Shown in pieces: positions 50,706-60,587 of a DNA stretch of 64,000 nt (position 1 is its first letter; the number at the start of each line of letters is the position of its first letter). The position numbers and the translations under genes were made by a program. The notes beneath the pieces are model-generated. The model was not told the DNA's origin, did not search any database, and worked only from the letters and a program-made list of their open reading frames with translations. This DNA is from Bacillota bacterium (GTDB taxonomy: Bacteria; Bacillota; SHA-98; Ch115), in contig JABLXA010000015.1 of the NCBI GenBank assembly GCA_013178415.1, forward strand, positions 1 through 64,000, given 5' to 3'.

Positions 50706-51413
50706 CTATTGTTCACCCAAATACGCGGCCCTTACAGAATCATTTTCCAGAAGTTCCTGGCCGGTCCCCTTGATGGGGATAGTCCCTGTTTCTATTACGT
50801 AGGCGTAGTCCGCCAGTTTAAGTGCCGCTTTGGCATTTTGCTCCACCAAGAGTATTGTCTTGCCCTGATCGTGGATTTGCTTCAGTATCTCAAAGACTTC
50901 CTGAACCAATAAGGGCGCAAGTCCCAAAGAAGGCTCATCAAGTGCCAACACTGTGGGGGAAGACATAAGGGCCCTGCCAATGGCGAGCATCTGCTGCTCT
51001 CCTCCAGAGAGGGTGCCTCCTTTCTGCTTCCTCCTTTCCTTGAGGCGAGGGAACAGGGAGAATACCCATTCAAGGTCTTCTGCTACGGCCTTGCGATCCT
51101 TCCTCTGATACGCTCCCATCATAAGGTTCTCGAGCACGCTGAGATTACGAAAGATTCGCCTTCCCTCTGGCACCAGCGCGATCCCCTTGTTCACTATCTT
51201 TTGAGCCGGTTCTCCGGTAATGTCTTCGCCATGAAGCTTGATCGCGCCGCTCTTAGGGCGAACGAGACCGGATATCGTCTTCAACATGGTAGTCTTGCCA
51301 GCCCCATTGGCGCCGATCAATGTCACCACCGAACCTGCTGGCACCCGTATGGAGACGCCTTTTAAGGCGTGAATTCCTCCGTAATATACATGGAGATCAG
51401 AAAGTTCAAGCAT
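50706..51413 (-). CDS. livF: Branched-chain amino acid ABC transporter ATPase
   Basis: A 235-residue ATPase. Walker A GANGAGKTT, signature LSGGEQQML and Walker B ALDEPSLGLAP are intact. It pairs with LivG to energise import. Last gene of the livKHMGF set; its start overlaps the end of livG by eight bases. Confidence 0.92.
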   Translation of the reverse strand: MLELSDLHVYYGGIHALKGVSIRVPAGSVVTLIGANGAGKTTMLKTISGLVRPKSGAIKLHGEDITGEPAQKIVNKGIALVPEGRRIFRNLSVLENLMMGAYQRKDRKAVAEDLEWVFSLFPRLKERRKQKGGTLSGGEQQMLAIGRALMSSPTVLALDEPSLGLAPLLVQEVFEILKQIHDQGKTILLVEQNAKAALKLADYAYVIETGTIPIKGTGQELLENDSVRAAYLGEQ

Positions 51414-52182
51414 ATGCGTTGGCCTCCTCTCCTAAATATGCCTGAATAACTCTGGCGTTGCTTTGGATTTCACTAGGAGACCCTTCGGCAATAGATATAC
51501 CGTAATCAATCACCCGTATCCTCTCGCAAATGCCCATTACAACTTTCATATCATGCTCGATGAGTAAAATGGTAAGGCCAAACTCATCTTTGATTTCCCT
51601 GATGAAATCCATGAGTTGGAGAGTCTCTGCAGGGTTCATTCCTGCTGCCGGTTCATCGAGGAGCAATAACTTCGGTGATGTGGCCAGAGCCCTTGCTATT
51701 TCAAGGCGCCTTTGCTGCCCGTAAGGTAGATTGCCCGCCCGTTCGCGGGCGAGATGGTCCAGGCCAATCCGCCTGAGGAGTTCCATTGCATGATCCCTCA
51801 TGTTTGTCTCCTCGCGAAGATACCGCGGCGAACGTAAAATAGCTTCAAAGAATGACGACCTGATATGAGGGTGATACGAAACAAGCACGTTATCGATCAC
51901 CGGGAGGCCGCCAAAAAGCCTCACATTTTGGAAAGTCCGCGCGATTCCGAGGGTAGTTATAATATGAGGTGGAAGTCCTGTTATATCCTTTCCCTCGAAG
52001 AATATCCTGCCGCTGGTCGGCGGGAATTGGCCGGTTATGGCGTTGAAGACAGTCGTCTTACCTGCCCCGTTGGGGCCGATGAGGCCTACAAGCTCCCCTT
52101 CTTTAATGGACATCTGCAAGTCGTTTACTGCTATGAGCCCCCCAAACCTTACGGTTACATGGTCAAGCTCTAGCTTGCTCAT
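51406..52182 (-). CDS. livG: Branched-chain amino acid ABC transporter ATPase
   Basis: A 258-residue ATPase. Walker A GPNGAGKTT, NLPYGQQRRLEIARAL in place of the usual LSGGQ-type signature (normal for LivG), and Walker B LLLLDEPAAGMNP. ATG at 52182 follows GGAAGGAGGGGG; it lies within the last 20 bases of livM. Confidence 0.92.
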   Translation of the reverse strand: MSKLELDHVTVRFGGLIAVNDLQMSIKEGELVGLIGPNGAGKTTVFNAITGQFPPTSGRIFFEGKDITGLPPHIITTLGIARTFQNVRLFGGLPVIDNVLVSYHPHIRSSFFEAILRSPRYLREETNMRDHAMELLRRIGLDHLARERAGNLPYGQQRRLEIARALATSPKLLLLDEPAAGMNPAETLQLMDFIREIKDEFGLTILLIEHDMKVVMGICERIRVIDYGISIAEGSPSEIQSNARVIQAYLGEEANAYA

Positions 52183-53242
52183 GTTTCCCCCTCCTTCCCC
52201 GGAGGTTCTGAACAAAGGAAATCAGGCCATCCCATGACAGCTCTTCCTGACCGAAAAGCCCACGCCTGTAGAATAGCATTGCCAAAATCAGCATGACGGA
52301 GAAGACTATCATTCGCATTCCTGTGATTCCGGGGATATGGATCGGTCCAATGTTCATGGGGGCCTCCACGCTCCGGAGAATTTCCTGCAAGAAAGCGAAG
52401 ATTATGGCCGTGATGGTAGATCCCGTCACACTGCCGAGCCCTCCCAGGACGATGATGATAAGGAGATTGAACGTCATCGTAAACATGAATAGACTCGGCG
52501 AAACCGTGGTTATCAGGGTGACAAGCAGGCCGCCTGACACTCCTGCAAAAAAGGCACTTACGCAGAAAGCCAGCATCTTCACGCGGAAGACATCTATTCC
52601 CATGGCCTCGGCTGCAATCTCGTCTTCTCGTATGGCTTTCATCGCGCGGCCATAGGAAGAATTTACTAGATTCCGCATGATGATCACCGTCGCCACGGCC
52701 CATCCGGCTGTCCAGGGTAATGTTGAATATTCAGGAATGCCCTTTATGCCCAGCGCTCCATTGGTCAATGATATGGCATTATTAGCTAAGACGATCACTA
52801 TCTCCCCAAAGCCAAATGTGGCGATAGCGAGGTAATCGCCCCGCAACCTCAGGCATGGTGTGCCGATTATCAAAGCGCCGATTACTGCAATGAGGCCGGC
52901 GGCTATTAGCGATAACATAAACATAGAAGGCGGGAGCGAAAATGCGCTAAACGGCCACATGAGTGGCTGCAGGAAGTAGACCATCTCTTTCTGGGGTAGG
53001 GGCAACATCAATAGGGCTACCATGAATCCGCCCAATGCCATGAATGCATTAGGGCCCAATGAGAATTGTCCTGTCACGCCATTTATCAGGTTGTAGCTTA
53101 CAGCAGCCACCACATAAATAGCAGCCGTATTCAAGACCCTGAGGAAATATGGGTTTAGATGCCCCTGCGCCCACCATACGAATAGGGCTATGCATATAAT
53201 CAATGCCGTATTAAGCGCGATATCACGATTTCTCACAGGCAC
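52163..53242 (-). CDS. livM: Branched-chain amino acid ABC transporter permease
   Basis: A 359-residue polytopic permease. LINGVTGQFSLGPNAFMALGGF near residue 55 and the EAA-like GRAMKAIREDEIAAEAMGID near 204 are typical of LivM. It forms the channel with LivH. The GTG start directly abuts the livH stop. Confidence 0.9.
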   Translation of the reverse strand: MPVRNRDIALNTALIICIALFVWWAQGHLNPYFLRVLNTAAIYVVAAVSYNLINGVTGQFSLGPNAFMALGGFMVALLMLPLPQKEMVYFLQPLMWPFSAFSLPPSMFMLSLIAAGLIAVIGALIIGTPCLRLRGDYLAIATFGFGEIVIVLANNAISLTNGALGIKGIPEYSTLPWTAGWAVATVIIMRNLVNSSYGRAMKAIREDEIAAEAMGIDVFRVKMLAFCVSAFFAGVSGGLLVTLITTVSPSLFMFTMTFNLLIIIVLGGLGSVTGSTITAIIFAFLQEILRSVEAPMNIGPIHIPGITGMRMIVFSVMLILAMLFYRRGLFGQEELSWDGLISFVQNLRGRRGKHEQARA

Positions 53243-54136
53243 CTACACCTTCTCTTTTAGGGATTCCCCCAGAAGACCCGTAGGTCTAAACAGGAGGAAA
53301 GCTATCAGGATCACAAAGATAAAGGCATCTCTATAGCCGGAAAGCCATGGCAGAAATGCAACGACCATGATCTCAGCGATCCCTATGACAAGCCCCCCGA
53401 TCATAGCCCCCGTGATATTGCCTATGCCGCCCACGACTGCCGCGGTAAAGGCTTTCCAGCCAGGCAATATGCCCATCAAAGGATTGATCTGGGGGAACTT
53501 AAATGCCCACATAATGCCGCCTGCTGCTGCCAGGGCTGACCCGATGGCGAATGTGAACGAGATGACCTGATCTACATTCACCCCCATCAATCTGGCTGTA
53601 TCAATGTCGGTAGATACGGCACGCATGGCGGTCCCGATCTTCGTTCGATATACGATGAACATCAAAGCGCCAAGGATGAGAATAGTCAAAATTGGAACCC
53701 AGACAGACACCCCGATGATATGTGCACCGGCGATGCTATACACCTTCCCCATTATTTCAGGCCTCGGGAATCCCTTAGGCCTCGCGCCCAGCACGACTAT
53801 GCCCCCGTTTTCGATGAGAAAGGAGACACCAACTGCGGTAATCAATGCCGATATCCTTGGGGCGTTCCTAAGAGGCCTGTATGCAACTCTATCTATGCTG
53901 ACGCCCACCAGGGCAGTCAAGAGTATAGTCAGGGCTATGCCGAGCCACCATGGCAACATGTAGATTCCCACAAGATAATAAGCAAAATATGTAGCAAGCA
54001 TAAAGACGTCCCCGTGGGCGAAGTTTATCAGCCTTAGAATTCCATATACCATGGTATAACCGATCGCAATGAGGCCGTAAAGACCGCCCAGAGAGATCCC
54101 ATTCAGAAGTTGTTGAACAAATATTGATAAGGTCAT
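53243..54136 (-). CDS. livH: Branched-chain amino acid ABC transporter permease
   Basis: A 297-residue permease. ISLGGLYGLIAIGYTMVYGI near residue 15 and GTAMRAVSTDIDTARLMGVN near 180 are LivH landmarks. ATG at 54136 is favoured because AAGGAAG lies eight bases upstream; an ATG at 54154 precedes that site. Separated from livK by a hairpin. Confidence 0.9.
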   Translation of the reverse strand: MTLSIFVQQLLNGISLGGLYGLIAIGYTMVYGILRLINFAHGDVFMLATYFAYYLVGIYMLPWWLGIALTILLTALVGVSIDRVAYRPLRNAPRISALITAVGVSFLIENGGIVVLGARPKGFPRPEIMGKVYSIAGAHIIGVSVWVPILTILILGALMFIVYRTKIGTAMRAVSTDIDTARLMGVNVDQVISFTFAIGSALAAAGGIMWAFKFPQINPLMGILPGWKAFTAAVVGGIGNITGAMIGGLVIGIAEIMVVAFLPWLSGYRDAFIFVILIAFLLFRPTGLLGESLKEKV

Positions 54137-54173
54137 AGCATGAGCTTCCTTCATGGTACTGTTTTAGATATTT

Positions 54174-54231
54174 GATAAAAGAGGCCAGACCGCTCTCCCG
54201 GCGTGAATCCCGCGCGGTTTCAGCGTCTGGC
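54174..54231 (-). terminator. Partial terminator between livK and livH
   Basis: On the minus strand GCCAGAC ... GTCTGGC encloses a long loop and is followed by CTCTTTTATC. It probably reduces read-through so that binding protein exceeds permease. Confidence 0.6.
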
Positions 54232-54242
54232 TCTCCTCCGAC

Positions 54243-55364
54243 TTACGGATTGACTGTGTCGAGATACTGGAAGTCGCCGTTATGGACCTTCCGTATGACT
54301 GCGGGTTTGATGACATCGCCTTTCTCAATGGTTATACGTCCTGTCACAACATCAAGACCCTTGGTAGCCTCGATGGCATCGCGAATCTTCTTGGGATCGG
54401 TAGAGCCGGCCCGTTTGATGGCGTCCAGTAAGATCAGATACGCATCCGCGGCCAGCGCGCCAAAGGCATTAGGTGCTTTGCCGTACTTTTCCTTGTATTT
54501 CGCGATATACTTCTTGCCTATATCAGTCATCGCAGCTTTCTCATGCCAGTGTGCTGTATGCATGAGTCCCTCGACAGCTGAACCGCCGATTTGAATCAAT
54601 TCAGGTGCATCAGCGCCATCACCTGACAGAACGGGCTGCGTGATGCCGAGGTCGCGAGCCTGTCTGACGGCCAGGGCGATTTCCGTATAATAGTTGGGCA
54701 TATAGATGATATCGGGGTTCAGAGTCTTGATCTGTGTGAGCTGCGCAGAGAAATCCTGATCTCCTTGCCTTATGTAAAGAGTTGTCAGGATCTTACCGCC
54801 CAGGCGAGTGAATTCTTTCTCGAAATATTTTCCAAGGGCGACACAGTAGTCATTAGACACATCAGACAATATAGCCGCTGAACGTGCCTTAAGTTTATCG
54901 TGAGCGAATTTCGCCGCGATCGTTCCCTGGAAAGGATCAATGAAGCATGCCCTGAAGACGTATTGCTTACCCTGGGTCGTCAGAGGATTAGTTGTGCTTG
55001 GCCCAATTATGGGGATCTTATACTTTTCCGCGATTGGACCCGCTGCCAGCATGTTGCCGCTGATCATAGGCCCTATGATCGCAACGACCTTATCCTTTTC
55101 GATGAGCCGGCTCGTGGCATTAGCAGCCTCGACCCTATCGGTCTTGTTATCGACGCAAATGAACCCTATGGGTCTTCCAAGCACTTCGGGCTTGACCAAC
55201 TCCTGGATGACTTCTATGCCTTCCCAGCCCATTTGTCCATATGAGGCCGTTCCCCCGGTCATCTCCAGGTTGCAGCCGATCTTGATAGGTTGGGCTCCGA
55301 GAGCGGGTAGCGCAAGTGAAAGCAATATCACAAGCGCGACAACAAGGTTAAGAACTCTTCTCAC
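54243..55364 (-). CDS. livK: Branched-chain amino acid (or related) binding protein
   Basis: A 373-residue periplasmic binding protein with a signal peptide ending ALPALGA (about residue 24). IKIGCNLEMTGGTASYGQ, IIGPMISGNMLAAGPIAEK and YDAYLILLDAI-like ends match the Leu/Ile/Val-binding family. Ligand could be another amino acid or amide. GTG at 55364 follows GAGGAGGAA. First gene of the liv set. Confidence 0.88.
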   Translation of the reverse strand: MRRVLNLVVALVILLSLALPALGAQPIKIGCNLEMTGGTASYGQMGWEGIEVIQELVKPEVLGRPIGFICVDNKTDRVEAANATSRLIEKDKVVAIIGPMISGNMLAAGPIAEKYKIPIIGPSTTNPLTTQGKQYVFRACFIDPFQGTIAAKFAHDKLKARSAAILSDVSNDYCVALGKYFEKEFTRLGGKILTTLYIRQGDQDFSAQLTQIKTLNPDIIYMPNYYTEIALAVRQARDLGITQPVLSGDGADAPELIQIGGSAVEGLMHTAHWHEKAAMTDIGKKYIAKYKEKYGKAPNAFGALAADAYLILLDAIKRAGSTDPKKIRDAIEATKGLDVVTGRITIEKGDVIKPAVIRKVHNGDFQYLDTVNP

Positions 55365-55550
55365 TTCTAGTTCCTCCTCTTATCTTGTGTCGCCAAGATT
55401 TGATGGTTGTCAAATTGAGGGAAGTACGGAAAAACATGAAAACATAGCAACTGCGGTAAATGGTCTTGCTTCTTTGTCGCCCACCACCCCCTGATCATCA
55501 TGGAAGGATCGATGAAGAATCTATAAGCTTGGAAGCTTGAATTAAATGAA

Positions 55551-55580
55551 ATTATACTATAGTCCCGCCAGGAAGGTCAA
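55551..55580 (-). promoter_or_regulatory. Promoter of the liv operon
   Basis: On the minus strand TTGACC (55575-55580) and TATAAT (55551-55556) are 18 bases apart. The leader of about 180 bases contains AAGCTTCCAAGCTT but no riboswitch I recognise. On the plus strand of 55365-55731 a weak pair TTGAGA/TAGAAT (55681/55704) could serve plsY. Confidence 0.65.
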
Positions 55581-55731
55581 TACAAATTCTGGAACGAATT
55601 TGGCAATTGTATGGCTTTGGCTGCACAGAGAGAGGGATTGAACTATTTGTTACGGTTTGGATAGGAGGATCAAGCCGAGTTTGAGAAGAAAGTATATTAT
55701 AGATAGAATAAATAATTGGAGGCGGCTAAAG

Positions 55732-56340
55732 ATGAAGACCATCTATTTGGCCATCATAAGCTACTTCCTGGGGTCAATTCCGTCGGCTTACATCTTCGGG
55801 CGGCTCTTTAAAGGCATTGACATAAGACGCGTGGGAACCGGCAATGTAGGGACAGTGAATACAATAAGGCAGGTCGGAGTTATCCCGGGTCTTTTGACCG
55901 GCATATGTGATGCCGCCAAAGGCACATTTGCGGTATTTATCGCGAGAGTTATGTCGTCAGATTTTCCACAGGCTGCTCTTCTTGCCCTCTTGTTTGCGAT
56001 GATAGGCCATAACTGGTCTATCTGGCTTAGATTTCAAGGAGGTGGCGGACTCGCCACTTGCATTGGAGGCTTGGCTTTCATCGCGGTTACTCCCATGTTG
56101 ATCGTAGGGATCCTCTGGTTCACGGCGTTTGTGCTGACGCGCCACAAATATGCAAGTTCTTTATTTGCATGCATGTCGCTGCCAGTTATGTTAGGGATTG
56201 CTGATAGCTCCTGGACAAGTTTCGGTTACGGGGCGAGCCTCGGCCTGACCATGGGTATAAAGCAGGCCATTGCCTGGATCAAGTATGGAGTCAAAAAGGG
56301 GATAGAAGGGGCGGAAAAGGGATTTGGAGCACAGGTCTAG
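55732..56340 (+). CDS. plsY: PlsY-like glycerol-3-phosphate acyltransferase, altered motif 3
   Basis: A 202-residue membrane protein. GSIPSAYIFG, the GTGNVGTVN motif, a D-x2-KG motif (DAAKG) and IGHNW follow the PlsY family, which makes lysophosphatidate from acyl-phosphate. The third motif, normally FxGGKGVAT, is FQGGGGLAT, so the conserved Lys is missing. It may be a paralogue with another role, or still active. ATG at 55732 follows TTGGAGGCGG; the open frame to 55657 is not used. Confidence 0.75.
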   Translation: MKTIYLAIISYFLGSIPSAYIFGRLFKGIDIRRVGTGNVGTVNTIRQVGVIPGLLTGICDAAKGTFAVFIARVMSSDFPQAALLALLFAMIGHNWSIWLRFQGGGGLATCIGGLAFIAVTPMLIVGILWFTAFVLTRHKYASSLFACMSLPVMLGIADSSWTSFGYGASLGLTMGIKQAIAWIKYGVKKGIEGAEKGFGAQV

Positions 56341-56457
56341 TCCGGCGCCCCAATAGTTCATGTTATTTGCCCCCGATTTTTGGCATGCGGAAGGAAATTG
56401 TAGAACAAAGTCGAAGCCTGTAAGGGGTAGGAGAAATTCTAGGAGGCTTCTGACCCC

Positions 56458-58149
56458 ATGTACAGGCGAGTCCTAAGCATAAATGGCAAATCGTGGCATG
56501 CCAGGTTAATTGTTCTATCGACTATACTGATAGCTGTCTTTATTCCCTTGACAAAGGCGCATGCTGCAGGCGGCAGTGGCGAAAAATGCCGTATCATGTC
56601 GGTATCCTTTCAACATGTCGAGGGGCGTGGACAAGCTGTTATCGAAGCATCCGGTCCCCTGAGCTACAAGAGCTTTTCCCTGTCGAATCCGGATAGACTG
56701 GTTTTGGATCTTGATAAATGTCAGTTGGGCCAGCCGGGCATGATTCCAAAGAGCATCCCGGTGGCCGATGGGATCGTGAAAAGCCTGAGGATTGCGCAAT
56801 TTACGCCTCAAGCCGTAAGGATAGTATTTGACCTGGAGAGCTCAGCAGGCTACCAGATCCAGCCCGCAGGTGAACATGGCGAAAGACTTCATGTGATCTT
56901 CAACCGCAGGCTTACCGGAATCAGATGGGATGGATCCGATGGGCGCCAAAGGGTGACGATAGAGGGAGACGGGCAGCTAGAATACAAAACGACAGTTCTC
57001 GCAGGGCCTGATCGGATTGCATTAGATTTTCCGGATACCACTCTGATCGGGATAGATAAGGTCATCCCTGACGATCAGACAATAATCAAGCAAATAAGAG
57101 CCGGGCAGAATTCACCAGGGGTTGCCCGTGTCGTGATTGACCTTCAAAAGGATACCAGGTTCAGGGTATATTCATCAGAGGATGAACCAGGTAAAGTCGT
57201 CGTAGATTTTGGCTTCCGGCTGGTGGGCGTTACCGCTATGCGATTGGATGATTTCACTCAGGTTCGGGTGAAGTATACTGGGAGAGCGCCAAGCAATGTC
57301 GAGTACCTCCCTTCACCACATCGCCTGATCATGGATTTCGATGACACTGTGGTGGACATGCCTTCCAGGAAGATGACAGTGGAAGATGGGGTCATCAATA
57401 GAATAGATGTTGAAGAATTAGATCAGATGAAGGCCAGGGTGACTCTCTATCTGCCTTATTATCTGGCTCATTCCATTCGTTATGCAGAGGATACTGAGGA
57501 AATCGTCCTGGATATGATGAAATCATTTTGCTGGAATAAAAAGATCGTCGTCGACCCCGGTCACGGGGGCGAGGATCCTGGCGCCATTGGCCTGACTGGG
57601 CTAAGAGAAAAGGATGTAAATCTTGATATAGCGCTCAGGCTCGCGAAGCTGCTGGAAAAGGCGGGAGCAGTCTCCTTACTGACTCGGGATGCGGATATCA
57701 ACGTTCTTCTCACCGATAGGGCCCGTTTGGCCAACGGGAGTGGAGCAGATGTTTTTTTGAGCATTCATGCCAATTCGTTTTTAAACCCGGAGCCAAATGG
57801 TACCGAGACATTCTACATGGATAATGTCCCTGGCAGCAGTGATCTCGCAAACTGTGTGCACCAGAGGCTTGTGGCGGCCCTTAAGCTCAAAGATCGAAAC
57901 GTAAAGAAGAGAGACCTCTTTGTACTCCGCACGGTCACCATGCCTTCGTGCCTTGTAGAGGTTGCCTTTGCGTCAAATGTCGAGGAAGAAGTGCTGATGA
58001 TGAGCCCGGAATTTAGGGGGAAGGCGGCTCTCGCTATATTCAATGGGCTTCAGGATTTCTTCAGGAATCGTCTCCAGACCTCGAGCCGCCGAGATCCGGC
58101 CCAGCCTGGAACTGAACAGAGCCCAAAAGAGTGCACAAGCGCTCAATGA
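56458..58149 (+). CDS. N-acetylmuramoyl-L-alanine amidase with AMIN domains
   Basis: A 563-residue exported hydrolase. After a signal peptide come about three AMIN-like domains (about residues 45-125, 140-220 and 235-345) that bind the cell wall. The amidase_3 domain (about 360-545) has zinc ligands in VVDPGHGG and in the Glu of TGLREKDVN, then SIHAN and the catalytic Glu in CLVEVAF. It cleaves the amide between MurNAc and the stem peptide, as in cell separation or sporulation. AGGAGG lies upstream of the ATG. Confidence 0.92.
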   Translation: MYRRVLSINGKSWHARLIVLSTILIAVFIPLTKAHAAGGSGEKCRIMSVSFQHVEGRGQAVIEASGPLSYKSFSLSNPDRLVLDLDKCQLGQPGMIPKSIPVADGIVKSLRIAQFTPQAVRIVFDLESSAGYQIQPAGEHGERLHVIFNRRLTGIRWDGSDGRQRVTIEGDGQLEYKTTVLAGPDRIALDFPDTTLIGIDKVIPDDQTIIKQIRAGQNSPGVARVVIDLQKDTRFRVYSSEDEPGKVVVDFGFRLVGVTAMRLDDFTQVRVKYTGRAPSNVEYLPSPHRLIMDFDDTVVDMPSRKMTVEDGVINRIDVEELDQMKARVTLYLPYYLAHSIRYAEDTEEIVLDMMKSFCWNKKIVVDPGHGGEDPGAIGLTGLREKDVNLDIALRLAKLLEKAGAVSLLTRDADINVLLTDRARLANGSGADVFLSIHANSFLNPEPNGTETFYMDNVPGSSDLANCVHQRLVAALKLKDRNVKKRDLFVLRTVTMPSCLVEVAFASNVEEEVLMMSPEFRGKAALAIFNGLQDFFRNRLQTSSRRDPAQPGTEQSPKECTSAQ

Positions 58150-58248
58150 TACGCCTTTTGGTATCTTTGCTGCTATGATAGAATATATTGTACGTTGTAT
58201 TAGAACATCAGCCATGATATTTGCTTTCTCGAGGTCGGAGGAATTCTA

Positions 58249-59082
58249 TTGGAAAATGCGCCAATAGGCGTTTATGATTCTGGTGTCGGTGGGCTCACGG
58301 TAGTGCGCGAAATACAGCGTTTGATGCCAAATGAGGATATAGCATATCTAGGGGATACCGCGAGGGTACCCTATGGTGACCGGACGCCAGCAGAAATCCG
58401 CCAATTTGCATGTGAGATCACAGACTTTTTGCTCTCCAAAGGGGTTAAACTAATTGTTGTGGCGTGCAATACTTCTTCTGCTTTAGCGCTGGGCTTTCTC
58501 AGAGGCCGATATGCCCTGCCTTTTATCGGCATGATTGAACCTGGGGCGGAGGCCGCAGGGGCTGCTACCTCTTCCGGCAGGATCGGTGTCATTGGTACTC
58601 AAGGCACCATCAAGAGCGGCGCCTATAGTGTTGCGATTCGCGGCAAGATTCCAGATGCCGCGATTTTTGAGCAGGCATGTCCCTTGTTGGTCCCCCTTGT
58701 GGAGGCTGGGAAAGCTGAGAGCGCTGAGGCGTTCGAAGCTTTGATGGGATACTTGAAATCCATGAAGCAGGGCAACATAGATACACTGGTGCTTGGCTGC
58801 ACTCATTATCCGTTTCTTTCAAAAAGCATTGCGAGGATAATGGGACCAGGGGTCACACTGGTAGATCCGGCCGAGGCCGTGGCACGCAAGGTTCATGATA
58901 CTCTCCGGGATTTGCAGTTGTTGAACCCCAACAAAGAGAGGACGGGTGCTTTTACGATCTACTCTACAGGCGATCCGGTGAGCTTTTCTAGGGTGGCGTC
59001 TTCTCTACTTGGTGTGGATCGTCATAAAATCACGGTAACGAGGATTTCTTTAGAGAAAGGGCGAGCGGCTGCTGATGACTAG
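58249..59082 (+). CDS. murI: Glutamate racemase
   Basis: A 277-residue enzyme making D-glutamate for peptidoglycan. The two catalytic Cys are in VACNTSSAL near residue 73 and GCTHYPF near 184; [13 protein letters not shown] starts the N-terminal domain. The TTG start follows GGAGGAATT. rph follows with an eight-base overlap. Confidence 0.94.
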   Translation: MENAPIGVYDSGVGGLTVVREIQRLMPNEDIAYLGDTARVPYGDRTPAEIRQFACEITDFLLSKGVKLIVVACNTSSALALGFLRGRYALPFIGMIEPGAEAAGAATSSGRIGVIGTQGTIKSGAYSVAIRGKIPDAAIFEQACPLLVPLVEAGKAESAEAFEALMGYLKSMKQGNIDTLVLGCTHYPFLSKSIARIMGPGVTLVDPAEAVARKVHDTLRDLQLLNPNKERTGAFTIYSTGDPVSFSRVASSLLGVDRHKITVTRISLEKGRAAADD

Positions 59083-59848
59083 GATTGACGGAAGGCGACC
59101 TGATGAAATGAGACCCGTCAGTATCACCAGGGGGTATTTAAAATTTGCGGAGGGCTCTGCCCTTATTGAACTTGGTGAAACAAAGGTGATCTGCTCTGCG
59201 AGCATTGATGAACATGTGCCGCCATTTCTGAGGGGGACGGGGCAAGGATGGGTGACAGCCGAATATGGGATGCTCCCACGATCTACCCTGGAAAGGACTC
59301 AAAGAGAAGCATCAAAGGGCCGGATCGGGGGTCGAACTCATGAGATTCAGCGCTTGATAGGGCGCGCGCTGCGCTCGGTAGTGGATCTCAAGGTTATCGG
59401 GGAACGAACCATTTGGATCGATTGTGATGTTATCCAGGCGGATGGAGGAACAAGAACTGCTTCTATAACGGGCTCTTTCATCGCGCTGATCGATGCATTA
59501 GTCAGACTTGAGGATAACCTCAGGGCCGATGGTCAGGATTCACCTTTTGGAGATGGCTTCCCGGTCAGTAATTTCGTTGCGGCCACTTCCGTTGGCATCG
59601 TTGATGGGTGTCATATCCTGGATCTCAGATATGATGAAGACTCTAGAGCGCAGGTGGACATGAATCTTGTGATGACCGAGGATAATCGGCTAGTTGAGAT
59701 CCAGGGAACAGCTGAGGGGGAGCCGTTTACCCGATCGGATCTGGATGAGTTGCTGAGGCTCGGCAGGAGCGGCATTGAGCAACTCATCGCGATCCAGCGG
59801 GATGTTCTGGGGGAGGTGGCCAGGAGGATTGGAGTCAAAGCTACATGA
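59075..59848 (+). CDS. rph: Ribonuclease PH
   Basis: A 257-residue phosphorolytic exonuclease that trims tRNA 3' ends. [39 protein letters not shown] and [17 protein letters not shown] are family signatures. The ATG lies inside the end of murI. The gene overlaps rdgB downstream, the usual murI-rph-rdgB order of Clostridia. Confidence 0.95.
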   Translation: MTRIDGRRPDEMRPVSITRGYLKFAEGSALIELGETKVICSASIDEHVPPFLRGTGQGWVTAEYGMLPRSTLERTQREASKGRIGGRTHEIQRLIGRALRSVVDLKVIGERTIWIDCDVIQADGGTRTASITGSFIALIDALVRLEDNLRADGQDSPFGDGFPVSNFVAATSVGIVDGCHILDLRYDEDSRAQVDMNLVMTEDNRLVEIQGTAEGEPFTRSDLDELLRLGRSGIEQLIAIQRDVLGEVARRIGVKAT

Positions 59849-60466
59849 TGACAGGTGTCTCGTACTGGCTACGCGCAATAAGGGGAAAGCCGATGAGATC
59901 CGCGTCATTTTAAATCTTCCGGGACTCAAATTATCATTGGCTTCTGATTTCCCGGGGGCCCCAGAGGTGGAAGAAAAGGCTTCCACATATGCAGAGAACG
60001 CCGCAGCAAAGGCAAGGACTCTTGCCGCCTATTCGGGACATTACAGCCTGGCGGATGATTCGGGGCTGGAGGTTGATCTATTGGGAGGGCAGCCCGGCGT
60101 ATTTTCCGCGCGGTTTTCAGGAGTGCACCGTGATGATCAGGAGAACATCAGGAAGCTGTTGAGGCTTCTCGATGGCGTTCCTTTCCATGAAAGGACCGCG
60201 CGATTCCGATGTGTTGTGGCTCTCGCGGGTCCCGGTGGAGAACTTGTGGTGAAAGAAGGGACCTGTGAGGGAATAATAACTGAATCGCCTCGCGGTTCAT
60301 CCGGGTTCGGTTATGATCCGGTGTTTTTGGTGCCTGAATTCGGAAAGACTTTTGCAGAACTCGGACCAGGAATCAAAAACAAGATAAGCCATCGCGCTAG
60401 GGCTCTAAATGCAATTCGATTTGACATTATGGCCGCCTTGGGTTACAATATCCATTGCATGAATAG

Positions 60467-60476
<10 letters not shown>
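59829..60476 (+). CDS. rdgB: XTP/dITP diphosphatase (RdgB/HAM1)
   Basis: About 215 residues. [35 protein letters not shown] and SGFGYDPVF define the family, which hydrolyses non-canonical purine nucleotides. No ATG is available; TTG at 59829 follows GGGGGAGGTGG and is inside rph by 20 bases. Its last codons and stop (60474-60476) lie within the tRNA-Pro gene. Confidence 0.92.
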
Positions 60477-60545
<69 letters not shown>

Positions 60546-60587
60546 TTTCCCACTAAGGTCCGGCTATGGATCGGGAGATTTGATATT

